Below are positions 54,876-62,558 of a stretch of DNA of 64,000 bases, in pieces (position 1 is the first letter of the stretch; the number at the start of each line of letters is the position of its first letter). The position numbers were made by a program, and so were the translations under genes. The DNA is from Parapedobacter defluvii (lineage in GTDB: Bacteria > Bacteroidota > Bacteroidia > Sphingobacteriales > Sphingobacteriaceae), in the NCBI RefSeq assembly GCF_014642075.1, contig NZ_BMIK01000002.1, positions 1-64,000 of the forward strand, read 5' to 3'. A model generated the notes under the pieces. The model worked only from the letters and a program-made list of their open reading frames with translations, was not told the DNA's origin and did not search any database.

Positions 54876-55981
54876 CAGGCCTCCGCTACCGGTGTGGTAT
54901 TCATGATCTCGTTCTGCTTGCGGATAGACTCATTGTGGATAAGTTCCAGCAGCTTCACGATGAAGTCTTTATCCAGCTTAAGCGCTTGTGCCACGTTGCT
55001 GCGTTTATGAATGATTTCGTCCCATCGGTTTACCTGTAGGATGGTTACGTTGTTATCGCGTTTATAGACACCGATTTTTTCAACGATTTTCATCCGGTCG
55101 CTGAGGATCTTGATGATCTGGTCGTCCAGTTTGTCGATGTCTTTGCGCAATTCGGCCAATTTATCCTCGAATACCGGATCGTCCGATTTCGCATGTCGGA
55201 ATGTAAGGTTCGTGAGGATGTCAGCCAGGGCCTGCGGAGTTACCTGTTGCTTGGCATCGGTCCATGCTACCGATGGATCGATATGCGATTCCACGATGAG
55301 CCCCTGCATGTCCATATCGAATGCCTTCTGCGCGATGTACGGAATAAGCTCGCGGTTGCCGCAGATGTGGCTGGGATCATTGATAACCGGCAGATCGGGT
55401 ACCAATGTTTTCAGTTGGATAGCAATGTCCCACATGGGCTCGTTGCGGAATGCCGTTTTTTCGTACGACGAGAATCCCCGGTGGATGGCAGCCAGTTTTT
55501 TGATTCCTGCACGGTTTACGCGCTCCAGGGCGCCCAACCACAGGGAGAGATCGGGGTTTACCGGATTCTTGATCAGCACGGGTACATCAACACCTTTCAA
55601 GGCGTCGGCAATTTCCTGCACGGTGAATGGGTTGGCAGTTGAGCGGGCACCGATCCAAAGGATATCAACCCCGGCGGCCAGTGCTTCTTCTACGTGCTTG
55701 GCGGTTGCTACCTCTGTAGCGATGGGCAATCCGGTTTCTTCTTTGGCCCGGCGGAACCATTGGAGACCGATGCTGCCGATACCTTCAAATTCGCCCGGAC
55801 GGGTGCGGGGTTTCCAGATGCCTGCGCGCAGTGCGTTTACTTTGCCGGTGTTGGCAAGCAAATGAGCCGTAGCGACCAATTGTTCCTCCGTTTCGGCGCT
55901 GCACGGACCGGCAATGATCAGCGGTGCATCGCCGGTGTCGAACCATGATTTTAAGGGTACAATGTCTAATGTCTGTTTCAT
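54875..55981 (-). CDS. Bifunctional DAHP synthase / chorismate mutase
   Basis: A 368-residue fusion. Residues 1 to about 265 are a type I-beta DAHP synthase: LIIAGPCSAETEEQL, RAGIWKPRTRPGEFEG, LWIGARSTANPFTVQEI, PVLIKNPVNPDLSLW, HRGFSSYEKTAFRN and DPSHICGNRELI. This makes DAHP from PEP and erythrose-4-P. The C-terminal about 90 residues form an AroQ-type chorismate mutase (LRKDIDKLDDQIIKILSDRM, the N-terminal helix with Arg and Asp). The fused mutase provides feedback control by prephenate in relatives. It is cotranscribed with aroA and, probably, pheA upstream. Confidence 0.94.
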   Translation of the reverse strand: MKQTLDIVPLKSWFDTGDAPLIIAGPCSAETEEQLVATAHLLANTGKVNALRAGIWKPRTRPGEFEGIGSIGLQWFRRAKEETGLPIATEVATAKHVEEALAAGVDILWIGARSTANPFTVQEIADALKGVDVPVLIKNPVNPDLSLWLGALERVNRAGIKKLAAIHRGFSSYEKTAFRNEPMWDIAIQLKTLVPDLPVINDPSHICGNRELIPYIAQKAFDMDMQGLIVESHIDPSVAWTDAKQQVTPQALADILTNLTFRHAKSDDPVFEDKLAELRKDIDKLDDQIIKILSDRMKIVEKIGVYKRDNNVTILQVNRWDEIIHKRSNVAQALKLDKDFIVKLLELIHNESIRKQNEIMNTTPVAEA

Positions 55982-55985
55982 TTTT

Positions 55986-56020
55986 TTGTGTATTGTGTAG
56001 TAAGTATTGTGTATTGCGAT
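55986..56020. repeat. Short 7-bp tandem repeat upstream of DAHPS/CM
   Basis: Five 7-bp units: TTGTGTA, TTGTGTA, GTAAGTA, TTGTGTA, TTGCGAT (55986-56020). It lies 5 bp before the DAHPS/CM start on the minus strand, so it is in the leader between pheA and that gene. Confidence 0.6.
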
Positions 56021-56060
56021 TTTGTTTATTTACTTTTTGTTTTTTCGTGTTTCTGTTTCA

Positions 56061-56102
56061 CCGACCACCCATCCCTGATCACCGACCACTGACCCCCCAT
56101 CA
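56061..56102. repeat. 7-bp tandem repeat abutting the pheA stop codon
   Basis: Six in-phase 7-bp units: CCGACCA, CCCATCC, CTGATCA, CCGACCA, CTGACCC, CCCATCA (56061-56102). The last three bases are the complement of the pheA stop codon (56100-56102). The units belong to the same family as the array beside xylA (CCCATCA, CCGATCA). Confidence 0.75.
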
Positions 56103-56924
56103 CACCTTGTCATTCTTTACGTATTCGCCCATGATGTTGAAATTGCTGGTATGTTTAAGTACGCGGCGGATGGCTGTATCGTAGTCCGCTTGGTTCTCCC
56201 ATTCTACATCTACGTAGAAGTCATATTCGTTGCGCTTGCCCAATACCGGCATAGATTGTATTTTGCTGAGGTTGATGCGCTGTTCAGCGAAACATTGCAA
56301 CACCGTGGATAATGACCCCACACCGTTGCCCGTTTGGAAAGATATTGAAGCCTTGTTCACTTTTGTTTTTTCTTCGGGCTTGTCGGTCAGAATGAGGAAA
56401 CGGGTGTAGTTTTTCTTGTTGGTTTCGATGCGGCGCTCGATGATTTCCAGTCCGTATAATTTTGCAGCAAGCTGCGGTGCGATGGCCGCTGTATCCCTCA
56501 GTTGGAGCTCGTTTACCCGTTGTGCGCTGGCAGCGGTGTCTTCGGCCTCGGTTACCTTAAGATGCGGATTTTCTTCGAGGTAGTCACTGCATTGCTGCAA
56601 CGCGATGGGATGAGATTGCACATGCTTGATATCAGCCAGGGCAACTCCCGGCAGTGCCATCAGATGCAGTTTGATGTGCAGGTATACTTCACCGACAATC
56701 GGAAAACGGTAATCGCGGAGTAAGTTATAGTTGGGAAGCAGGCTCCCCGCGATGGAATTTTCGATGGCCATCACAACATAGTCGACCTTTCCCTGCTTCA
56801 GCAGTTCGCATGTTTTTTTGAATGATTCACATTCCACCGTTTCGATTTCATCGCCGAAATATTTGTAGGCGGCTTCTTCGTGGAACGAACCTTTAACGCC
56901 CTGTATGGCTACTTTTATACTCAT
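56100..56924 (-). CDS. pheA: Prephenate dehydratase
   Basis: A 274-residue prephenate dehydratase, which converts prephenate to phenylpyruvate on the way to phenylalanine. The catalytic core spans KVAIQGVKGSFHEEAAYKYF, ENSIAGSLLPNYNLL, and the motif NYTRFLIL (TRF, about residue 175). A C-terminal ACT regulatory domain follows (SFQTGNGVGSLSTVLQCF, SKIQSMPVLG), which binds phenylalanine in relatives. Length is standard. It is the first structural gene of the aromatic operon. A Phe-rich leader peptide and terminator lie just upstream (56938-57122), indicating attenuation control. Confidence 0.94.
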   Translation of the reverse strand: MSIKVAIQGVKGSFHEEAAYKYFGDEIETVECESFKKTCELLKQGKVDYVVMAIENSIAGSLLPNYNLLRDYRFPIVGEVYLHIKLHLMALPGVALADIKHVQSHPIALQQCSDYLEENPHLKVTEAEDTAASAQRVNELQLRDTAAIAPQLAAKLYGLEIIERRIETNKKNYTRFLILTDKPEEKTKVNKASISFQTGNGVGSLSTVLQCFAEQRINLSKIQSMPVLGKRNEYDFYVDVEWENQADYDTAIRRVLKHTSNFNIMGEYVKNDKV

Positions 56925-56937
56925 ATTTCATTAAAGG

Positions 56938-56972
56938 ACAAAAAAAAGTCCCGGCTTTCTTGCCGGGACTTT
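56938..56972 (-). terminator. Intrinsic terminator of the pheA attenuator
   Basis: On the minus strand AAAGTCCCGGC (56962-56972) pairs with GCCGGGACTTT (56945-56955), followed by a T-run. It lies between the leader peptide and pheA, 20 bp before the pheA start. An upstream segment GCCGGGA (57009-57015 on the minus strand) can pair with the 5' arm instead, making an antiterminator. Confidence 0.85.
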
Positions 56973-57004
56973 CTACATTTATATCTTCTCGTTATCAATG
57001 CATA

Positions 57005-57076
57005 TTAATCCCGGCTCTTACTGCTAAAGTAAAAGAAACCAAAAAACCAGTATGCATTGTTACGTGTTAACATCAT
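57005..57076 (-). CDS. pheA leader peptide, Phe/Tyr/Trp-rich (attenuation)
   Basis: A 23-codon open frame on the minus strand starting at 57076 (a second ATG follows at 57073). The peptide carries the run AYWFFGFFYF, with five Phe, two Tyr and one Trp within ten residues, and ends SSKSRD. A density of Phe codons like this is the hallmark of a phe attenuator leader. Its stop codon (57005-57007) immediately precedes GCCGGGA (57009-57015), so a ribosome at the stop would mask the antiterminator segment and let the terminator form. A ribosome stalled at Phe codons would leave that segment free. A promoter lies 17-46 bp upstream. Confidence 0.82.
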   Translation of the reverse strand: MMLTRNNAYWFFGFFYFSSKSRD

Positions 57077-57092
57077 TTAATTTTTGATGCGC

Positions 57093-57122
57093 CAAATGTA
57101 CGCAAGAATTTTTTATTGTCAA
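57093..57122 (-). promoter_or_regulatory. pheA operon promoter (Bacteroidota type)
   Basis: On the minus strand a TTGACA element (57117-57122) is followed after 16 bp by the -7 box TACATTTG (57093-57100), 19 bp from its TTG. This matches the Bacteroidota consensus TTG-N19-TAnnTTTG. The leader peptide starts 16 bp downstream. Confidence 0.75.
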
Positions 57123-57166
57123 TAAAAAAAATAAAAAAATGTAGCTGACATCTTTCGACCCTTAAA

Positions 57167-57191
57167 AGGCAGCCCCCAGGGCGGGGGCTGC
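57167..57191 (-). terminator. GC-rich terminator hairpin downstream of the LuxR-type gene
   Basis: GGCAGCCCCC (57167-57176) and GGGGGCTGCC (57182-57191) make a perfect 10-bp GC-rich stem; on the minus strand it is followed by TTTTAAG. It separates the luxR-type gene and small ORF from the pheA promoter. Confidence 0.72.
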
Positions 57192-57247
57192 CGCCAACAT
57201 AAACCGTCGGCCTAACACACGTTTTTTATAGCGATATAGTAGATGTA

Positions 57248-57349
57248 TCAATGATTGTGTTTTGACATTTTACCCCCTCCGAACGGGTAGGAAAACGATA
57301 AACCGAATAACCATAACCCCAGTGCCAACGCTAGGTAGATTTGTTTCAT
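57248..57349 (-). CDS. Possible small membrane peptide (33 residues)
   Basis: A 34-codon frame on the minus strand, start at 57349. The N-terminal half MKQIYLALALGLWLFGLSFS is a hydrophobic, signal- or TM-like helix; the rest (PFGGGKMSKHNH) is short and polar. It is too short for ordinary gene calling, and no Shine-Dalgarno is obvious. It lies 99 bp after the LuxR-type gene and before a GC-rich terminator, so it could be cotranscribed. It may be chance; low confidence. Confidence 0.32.
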   Translation of the reverse strand: MKQIYLALALGLWLFGLSFSYPFGGGKMSKHNH

Positions 57350-57448
57350 GCAAGGTTTTGAAACGGTGTGGTAATACCTGCATGCAAGATAACAGCAATC
57401 GGTATACCCCGTCAATAGTTCGATAGACCAAAAAGTAATGCGGTGCCG

Positions 57449-58282
57449 TTAAAAGGGAGTTGAGAGGATACCTGTAACAGAACAAAGCTGGGTAAGCGCG
57501 GTATTGTCGCGTGCCAACATTCGGGCACGGGCATTGGCAAGCTGGTTTTTGACGGTGAATGGGCTGACGTAAGTGAGCTCGGCAATTTCGGGGATGGTAT
57601 TTCCTGCTTTCCACAATGCGATAAACTGCGCCTCGCGGGGCGATACGATATCTTTCGCGATCAATTTGTCGGTATGGGAGTGCCAGTGGTAGACTACAGT
57701 GCTTGCCGCGAAGCGGATCCAATAGCCAACCTGAGCTACCATCAAGTTTTTGACATCGGATACGCTGTCAAAACTTAGCTTCACATTACCCGATGCGTCG
57801 AAAGTTAAGGGCTTTGCCCGGTACATTCCCCGTAGCCGCTGACCCTTCAGGTTTATCACAAAAGAACCGCAGGTGGTGGATTGGAACGCGGTCCGTTCAT
57901 CGTCGGGAAGCAGGGCCAGAAACTGCTTCCGCAGGGCTAGGTATTTTTCAATCGGTCTCCCGTCTTCAATGAGCGAAAGATAGGATGAATCCCATTTTGC
58001 TGCTTTTTGGCCCGATGTCAGTCCGATTAAATCAAAGAGGTTTTTGGTATGGAAGATGTATCGGTATTTTTCAAAATCAAACAGCGAATAGACACATTTA
58101 TTTAATCTGGCCATTTCTTCCAACAGGGCCATTTGAGCGCGTAATTCCGGCGTATAATAGTCTTCTTGGCCCGAATGCCAGGTGTCCTGCAGTTGATCAG
58201 CCAAGTCAATCAGGAATTTAGTGTTATCAAACTGCGTGAAATCCGCCATCGGTGTGTTGTGTTCCAACATCAAAGATATCAC
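57449..58282 (-). CDS. LuxR-type helix-turn-helix regulator with an N-terminal sensor-like domain
   Basis: A 277-residue regulator. The C-terminal about 60 residues are a LuxR/GerE HTH: IVSPREAQFIALWKAGNTIPEI, then the recognition helix region VSPFTVKNQLANARARM. The first about 200 residues include a PAS-like part (CVYSLFDFEKYRYIFHTKN, GSFVINLKGQRLRGMYRAK) and no receiver domain. Start could be Met at 58282, 58270 or 58249. It would sense an intracellular signal and regulate transcription. Target unknown. It is divergent from the gene at 58504. Confidence 0.78.
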   Translation of the reverse strand: MISLMLEHNTPMADFTQFDNTKFLIDLADQLQDTWHSGQEDYYTPELRAQMALLEEMARLNKCVYSLFDFEKYRYIFHTKNLFDLIGLTSGQKAAKWDSSYLSLIEDGRPIEKYLALRKQFLALLPDDERTAFQSTTCGSFVINLKGQRLRGMYRAKPLTFDASGNVKLSFDSVSDVKNLMVAQVGYWIRFAASTVVYHWHSHTDKLIAKDIVSPREAQFIALWKAGNTIPEIAELTYVSPFTVKNQLANARARMLARDNTALTQLCSVTGILSTPF

Positions 58283-58448
58283 TTTTTTGATGAGTGTTAC
58301 AAAGCCTTTTTATCCCCACTGTTAACAGGTTTGATCCGCTTATTCGTCGGGTATTTACCACATATTATCCACCTATTTGCCACCTTTTATTCGCCTTTTT
58401 AATGGTGTGTCTGATATATGTTACGTCCGGGATCTTCCTGGGCGGTGG

Positions 58449-58479
58449 TTGTATAATCCGTGGATTTTCCGTACCTTAG
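58449..58479 (+). promoter_or_regulatory. Candidate promoter for the 58504 operon
   Basis: A TTG (58449-58451) is followed after 20 bp by TACCTTAG (58472-58479), one mismatch from the -7 consensus. It lies 25 bp before the start at 58504. The rest of the 221-bp gap to the regulator start shows no clear element. Confidence 0.45.
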
Positions 58480-58503
58480 CATGAACCAATAACGCCATTT
58501 ATC

Positions 58504-59295
58504 ATGGCCACTCAGAAAGGTTCTATTATTTTGGAAGGACAAATTGGGAATTTGTCTTTCTATCGAAGCAACGGCAAACCATTAGCCAGGCAACGTTCAG
58601 GAGTCAGTAAGGAGCGCATCGCAAAAGACCCACGCTATGTGCGGACCCGGGAAAACAACACGGAATTTGGCCGTGCCAGCAGCGCGGCGAGACTTATCCG
58701 TTTGGCAGCAAGGTTATCCTTGGGCGAGCGTCATGAACTGTTTGAAGACACTACGCTGGTAAACCGGCTGACGCCAAGGATGGCCGCAATTGTCCGGGCT
58801 GACGACATTCATGGTCGTGGCGAACGCGTGGTCTTGCCCAAGAGCCTCTCTTTGCTTCATGGGTTCAGTTTTAATGCCGTTTCTGCGCTGAAAGATGTAT
58901 TATTCACCTCGCCCCGTTACACATATCGGAGGGAAACGGGCTTGTTGGAGGTGGTCCTCCCGGCATTGTGCCCGGTTTCCGCCATAGCGGCACCGAAGGG
59001 TGGCGAATTATGCAGTTTTCATGTTGCGGCCCTGTCATTCAGTACAGATTATCAGCTACTGCCCTTTGTTGCACAGGAGAACGAATTGCTTCCCATCGGG
59101 CAGCAGACCATTCCTTCCCAGACGTTCCGGCTGGAATTGCCGGAAGCATCGGCCGATCCGATGATTATTTGCTTTGGTATCTCGTTTTTCAGAAAACAAG
59201 GAGGTTATCCCATTCCGATCATAGAACAGGGGAGGAATGTATTTGAAGTAATCGGTGTGGATACAGCCTGTTCAAATGATCGGGATATGCAATAG
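58504..59295 (+). CDS. Conserved hypothetical protein
   Basis: A 263-residue cytoplasmic-type protein without signal peptide or membrane segments. It begins MATQKGSIILEGQIGNLSFY, with a basic run of Arg/Lys (SGVSKERIAKDPRYVRTREN) and a later RLIRLAARLSL helix. The C-terminal half is beta-strand-rich (FHVAALSFSTDYQLLPF, MIICFGISFFRK). I do not recognise a named family, though its style matches proteins found near surface macroglobulin-like genes in Bacteroidota. The next gene's start (59276) overlaps its 3' end by 20 bp, so the pair is translationally linked. Confidence 0.65.
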   Translation: MATQKGSIILEGQIGNLSFYRSNGKPLARQRSGVSKERIAKDPRYVRTRENNTEFGRASSAARLIRLAARLSLGERHELFEDTTLVNRLTPRMAAIVRADDIHGRGERVVLPKSLSLLHGFSFNAVSALKDVLFTSPRYTYRRETGLLEVVLPALCPVSAIAAPKGGELCSFHVAALSFSTDYQLLPFVAQENELLPIGQQTIPSQTFRLELPEASADPMIICFGISFFRKQGGYPIPIIEQGRNVFEVIGVDTACSNDRDMQ

Positions 59296-62029
59296 CAGTG
59301 GCTGTAACCGGGGCAGCCGAGACATCGCAATCCTTGCAAGCATTGTCTTTTTGTTCTGTGCGCTTATCGTTCATGCGCAATCCGATCAGGTTGCTTCCAG
59401 TGCGGCTTTTGCGGAAAAGATTTACCTGCAATTGGATGCGGATGTATACACGACCGACGACACGATTTGGTTTAAGGGGGTGGTTGTTGAATCGGCTAGT
59501 CATCGGCCCAGTGCCGTGAGCGGTGTGCTTCATGTGGAGCTGATCGGACCGGATGAGCAGGTTGTGGACCGTAAGCGGATCAGATTAACCGATGGAATCG
59601 GTGCAGGAGGTTTTGGGGTGAAGGAGCAATACACGCAGGGAAATTACCTGGTGCGTGCCTATACCGAATGGAACCGGAACTTTGGTCCGGATTTTATGTT
59701 TCAAACCTACGTGGCGGTGTTTCCCACCAACAGGGAGATTGGCCGTAATCCCATGACGGCGTTACACCTGGCTGAACGGGAACCCGGCAGGTACTGGCTG
59801 CAAGCCCAGTTAAACCCCACGTTGATCGATCCGGAGCATCAAAAGCAGCTTGCCGTACAGGTAACGGTTGACGGAAAGAAAGACACACTCTCTTTGAAAA
59901 GTGCGCGCAACGGATTTTATCCGCTCGAATATCCATTGCCGGAAGGTGCAAAAATCGCCACCGTAAAGATGGAGACACAACATGGGATCCGGTACACCAA
60001 AACCCTCGCGCTTCAAGAAAGTCTGCTGGATTTGCAGTTCTTTGCCGAAAGTGGGCAACTGGTACATGGGTTGGCAAGCAAAGTAGGCTTTAAGGCAGTT
60101 AATGGTCTGGGGCGAGGCACCGCGGTGTCAGGAGTTGTGATGGACAGCCGCGGCAACACCCTTACATCGTTTGGAAGCAATCACTTGGGAATGGGAAGTT
60201 TCACCTTAACTGCCGACAGCAGCGTGTCCTACTATGCGGTGTTGGATTCATCGTCGGGCGGGCACGGCACCCACCGTTACCCTCTTCCAAACGTAGTGGA
60301 TAAAGGGCGGGTGCTTTCTGTTACCAAGGCGGCGGAAACTGTTGAGGTGGCTGTTTATTCCAATCACGAAGAAAAAGACAGCCTGTTTGTCCAGGTGAGT
60401 TGCCGTGGCATGCTGTATTACCTCATCCGGGCCTCGCTGAAAAATCAACAGATCACCACGTCACTGCCGGTTGCGGAACTGCCCGAAGGCATTCTTTTAT
60501 TCACGCTGATGGATAAGGATATGAAGCCGTTGGCCGAGAGGCTCTTTTTCAACCAGCGGCCGAGTGAGAGGCTGTATCTGGCTGTATCAACAGATAAAGC
60601 CGGGTATCGGAAGCGTGATAAAGTGGACCTATCCATACAGGTGGCCGATGAGAAGGGGAAGCCGGTTGGCGCGAAGGTCTCTGTTATGGTGATCAATAAG
60701 GACCATGTGGGGAATGCGTGGACAGTGCGGGAGAACCTGCTTTCGCGTTTATTGTTGTCATCGGAACTGCGCGGCAACGTCGAAGAGCCGGGGTATTATT
60801 TCAGGCAGGCAGAGGAGGCTCGGTTTGAAGATCTAGATGCATTGATGCTTACGCAGGGGTGGCGAAAGTACAACTATGATAAACCGCCGGGAGATACCCT
60901 TCCTTTTCCAAATGAACCCTATCCATATATCAGTGGAAAAGTGGGCGGTGTTCTTTCCAGGAAAGCGCAGGCAGGGATCGGACTTACGCTGATGACATTC
61001 GGGGAAAGGCAATCGGTAATTGCTCAAAACACCGATAGTCTCGGACGCTTTTATTTCGGGTTGGCCGATGAATACACCGATTCGTTGGATGTGCTGATTC
61101 AAAGCTCCAACAAGGCAGGGAAAAAGCGGAACTATACACTGTCGCTGGATGAAAGGAAGCCTCCGGCGATTACATATGACCAAGAGCGTTCCGTTGAACG
61201 GATAGACAGCGTAGTTTCCTATGTGGTCAAAAAACGGCAGGAACGGGCGCAACGCGAATATTCGTATCGGCTTTCGGCGGGCGAGATCCTGTTGGACGAG
61301 GTATTGGTGGAACGTAGGGCGCTCAGTCCGCAACAGCAAAGGGTTTTTGATCGGTACGGAGAGTCTGATGTCGTGATTTCGGGTGATGCCATCCGGGAGA
61401 GGGAAGAAAAATGGTCATATGGATTGTACAGTGTGTTGCTGTTCAATTTCCCCCACGATCTGCGTATCGATCGGGTTGGAGGGAGCGGCGGTTACCTCCG
61501 GGCAAGTATCATCGGTGGCGAAACTACGCTGGTCGTTGTGGATGGTATTCCAGTACCCGGCCACAGCTATGAATTTATTCCGAATATCCCACCCAGTGAA
61601 GTGAAAAGTGTAGAACTTATCCGCTATGCAAAGAATTTCAGTCGGCTCTATCAAGAGGTGTATCCCGAGGCATCGCCGTTAGAAGTGCCTGCAGTCGGCA
61701 GTGTAATTGCCATCTATACACATGCGGGGAACGGCGTATATGCTGCCCGTAAGCCTACAGGCCTCTTACAGACTTCGGTACCCGTATATTCTCCTACTAT
61801 CGAGTTTTATGCGCCGCGTTATGAATCGCCCGCAGCGAAAGATTCAGCGAGACCCGATTTACGGACATTGATCCACTGGGCACCGGAATTAACTGCAGAA
61901 GCCGACGGAACGGTTAAGGCCTCCTATTACCATTCGGATGCGGTTGGCGAAACGATGGTGGTCGTAGAGGCCCTGTCACCGGCCGGGCAAATCGGTTACC
62001 AGGAACTGGAATACATGGTGACCGACTGA
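59276..62029 (+). CDS. Secreted macroglobulin-like (MG2) protein with TonB-plug-like domain
   Basis: A 917-residue exported protein; ATG at 59276 gives MIGICNSSGCNRGSRDIAIL and a hydrophobic segment ending HAQ. Residues about 45-140 form an MG2-type domain (EKIYLQLDADVYTTDDTIWF, VKEQYTQGNYLVRAYTEW), as in Bacteroidota alpha-2-macroglobulin relatives. The middle has further beta-sandwich repeats (YLAVSTDKAGYRKRDKVDLS). From about residue 700 a TonB-plug-like region occurs (GGETTLVVVDGIPVPG, PSEVKSVELIRYAKNFSRLY) but no barrel follows. It is likely an outer-membrane-anchored surface protein. Function unproven. Confidence 0.75.
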   Translation: MIGICNSSGCNRGSRDIAILASIVFLFCALIVHAQSDQVASSAAFAEKIYLQLDADVYTTDDTIWFKGVVVESASHRPSAVSGVLHVELIGPDEQVVDRKRIRLTDGIGAGGFGVKEQYTQGNYLVRAYTEWNRNFGPDFMFQTYVAVFPTNREIGRNPMTALHLAEREPGRYWLQAQLNPTLIDPEHQKQLAVQVTVDGKKDTLSLKSARNGFYPLEYPLPEGAKIATVKMETQHGIRYTKTLALQESLLDLQFFAESGQLVHGLASKVGFKAVNGLGRGTAVSGVVMDSRGNTLTSFGSNHLGMGSFTLTADSSVSYYAVLDSSSGGHGTHRYPLPNVVDKGRVLSVTKAAETVEVAVYSNHEEKDSLFVQVSCRGMLYYLIRASLKNQQITTSLPVAELPEGILLFTLMDKDMKPLAERLFFNQRPSERLYLAVSTDKAGYRKRDKVDLSIQVADEKGKPVGAKVSVMVINKDHVGNAWTVRENLLSRLLLSSELRGNVEEPGYYFRQAEEARFEDLDALMLTQGWRKYNYDKPPGDTLPFPNEPYPYISGKVGGVLSRKAQAGIGLTLMTFGERQSVIAQNTDSLGRFYFGLADEYTDSLDVLIQSSNKAGKKRNYTLSLDERKPPAITYDQERSVERIDSVVSYVVKKRQERAQREYSYRLSAGEILLDEVLVERRALSPQQQRVFDRYGESDVVISGDAIREREEKWSYGLYSVLLFNFPHDLRIDRVGGSGGYLRASIIGGETTLVVVDGIPVPGHSYEFIPNIPPSEVKSVELIRYAKNFSRLYQEVYPEASPLEVPAVGSVIAIYTHAGNGVYAARKPTGLLQTSVPVYSPTIEFYAPRYESPAAKDSARPDLRTLIHWAPELTAEADGTVKASYYHSDAVGETMVVVEALSPAGQIGYQELEYMVTD

Positions 62030-62042
62030 ACCGATTGGATTT

Positions 62043-62462
62043 TCAGATAAAAAGAAAGGATGCGATAATCACCCAGGCACCCACGGCGATGCCCAACATC
62101 CCCAGCTTGCCCTGCTTGGGAGCAATACGTGCCCGTAGGCGTTCGGCTTTTTGCTGTGCGCCGGCGTTGCCCGAAAGCAGGTGTTTATTGAGTAGAGGAT
62201 AACCCAGCAGGAACCCCAAGCCTGCCTGTACGATGTTTCCGGCCAGTAGGGTACCCCACCACACCGGTGCATTGGTAAGCCAGTCGAGGTGCAGGATGGC
62301 TTGTACAAGGCCCCATACGCCCCAAAAACAAACAACGATGCCGATCCATCCCTGATAGGGTTCGATCTTCGCCAGCAATTCTTTCGCGTCCGGCTTTCTG
62401 GACAAAATAAGGGAAGGGACAGCGAGGATACTTAAAAAAATGAGTGTAATTCCGTAAATCAT
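62043..62462 (-). CDS. Small inner-membrane protein of unknown function
   Basis: A 139-residue membrane protein. ATG at 62462 ([20 protein letters not shown]) is the best start; the frame extends further back by 18 codons. About four hydrophobic segments are visible (residues 2-20, 37-55, 68-88, 118-139), with a Lys/Arg-rich loop ([20 protein letters not shown]) between the third and fourth. No motif tells a role. It is convergent with the preceding surface-protein gene and lies beyond the response regulator. Confidence 0.7.
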   Translation of the reverse strand: MIYGITLIFLSILAVPSLILSRKPDAKELLAKIEPYQGWIGIVVCFWGVWGLVQAILHLDWLTNAPVWWGTLLAGNIVQAGLGFLLGYPLLNKHLLSGNAGAQQKAERLRARIAPKQGKLGMLGIAVGAWVIIASFLFI

Positions 62463-62558
62463 GTTTTTATGAATTTGATACGGAACAAAGATGGCGCTTA
62501 CCAGAAGGGCGGACAACCTGTTTTTCGGTGAAAACCATCCCCCTGTTTCCGGGGGTGA

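Noticed and set aside
57270-57722. A 150-residue minus-strand frame over the end of the LuxR-type gene
   Set aside because: It overlaps the conserved HTH-coding region in another frame and has an unlikely Arg/His/Pro-rich composition.
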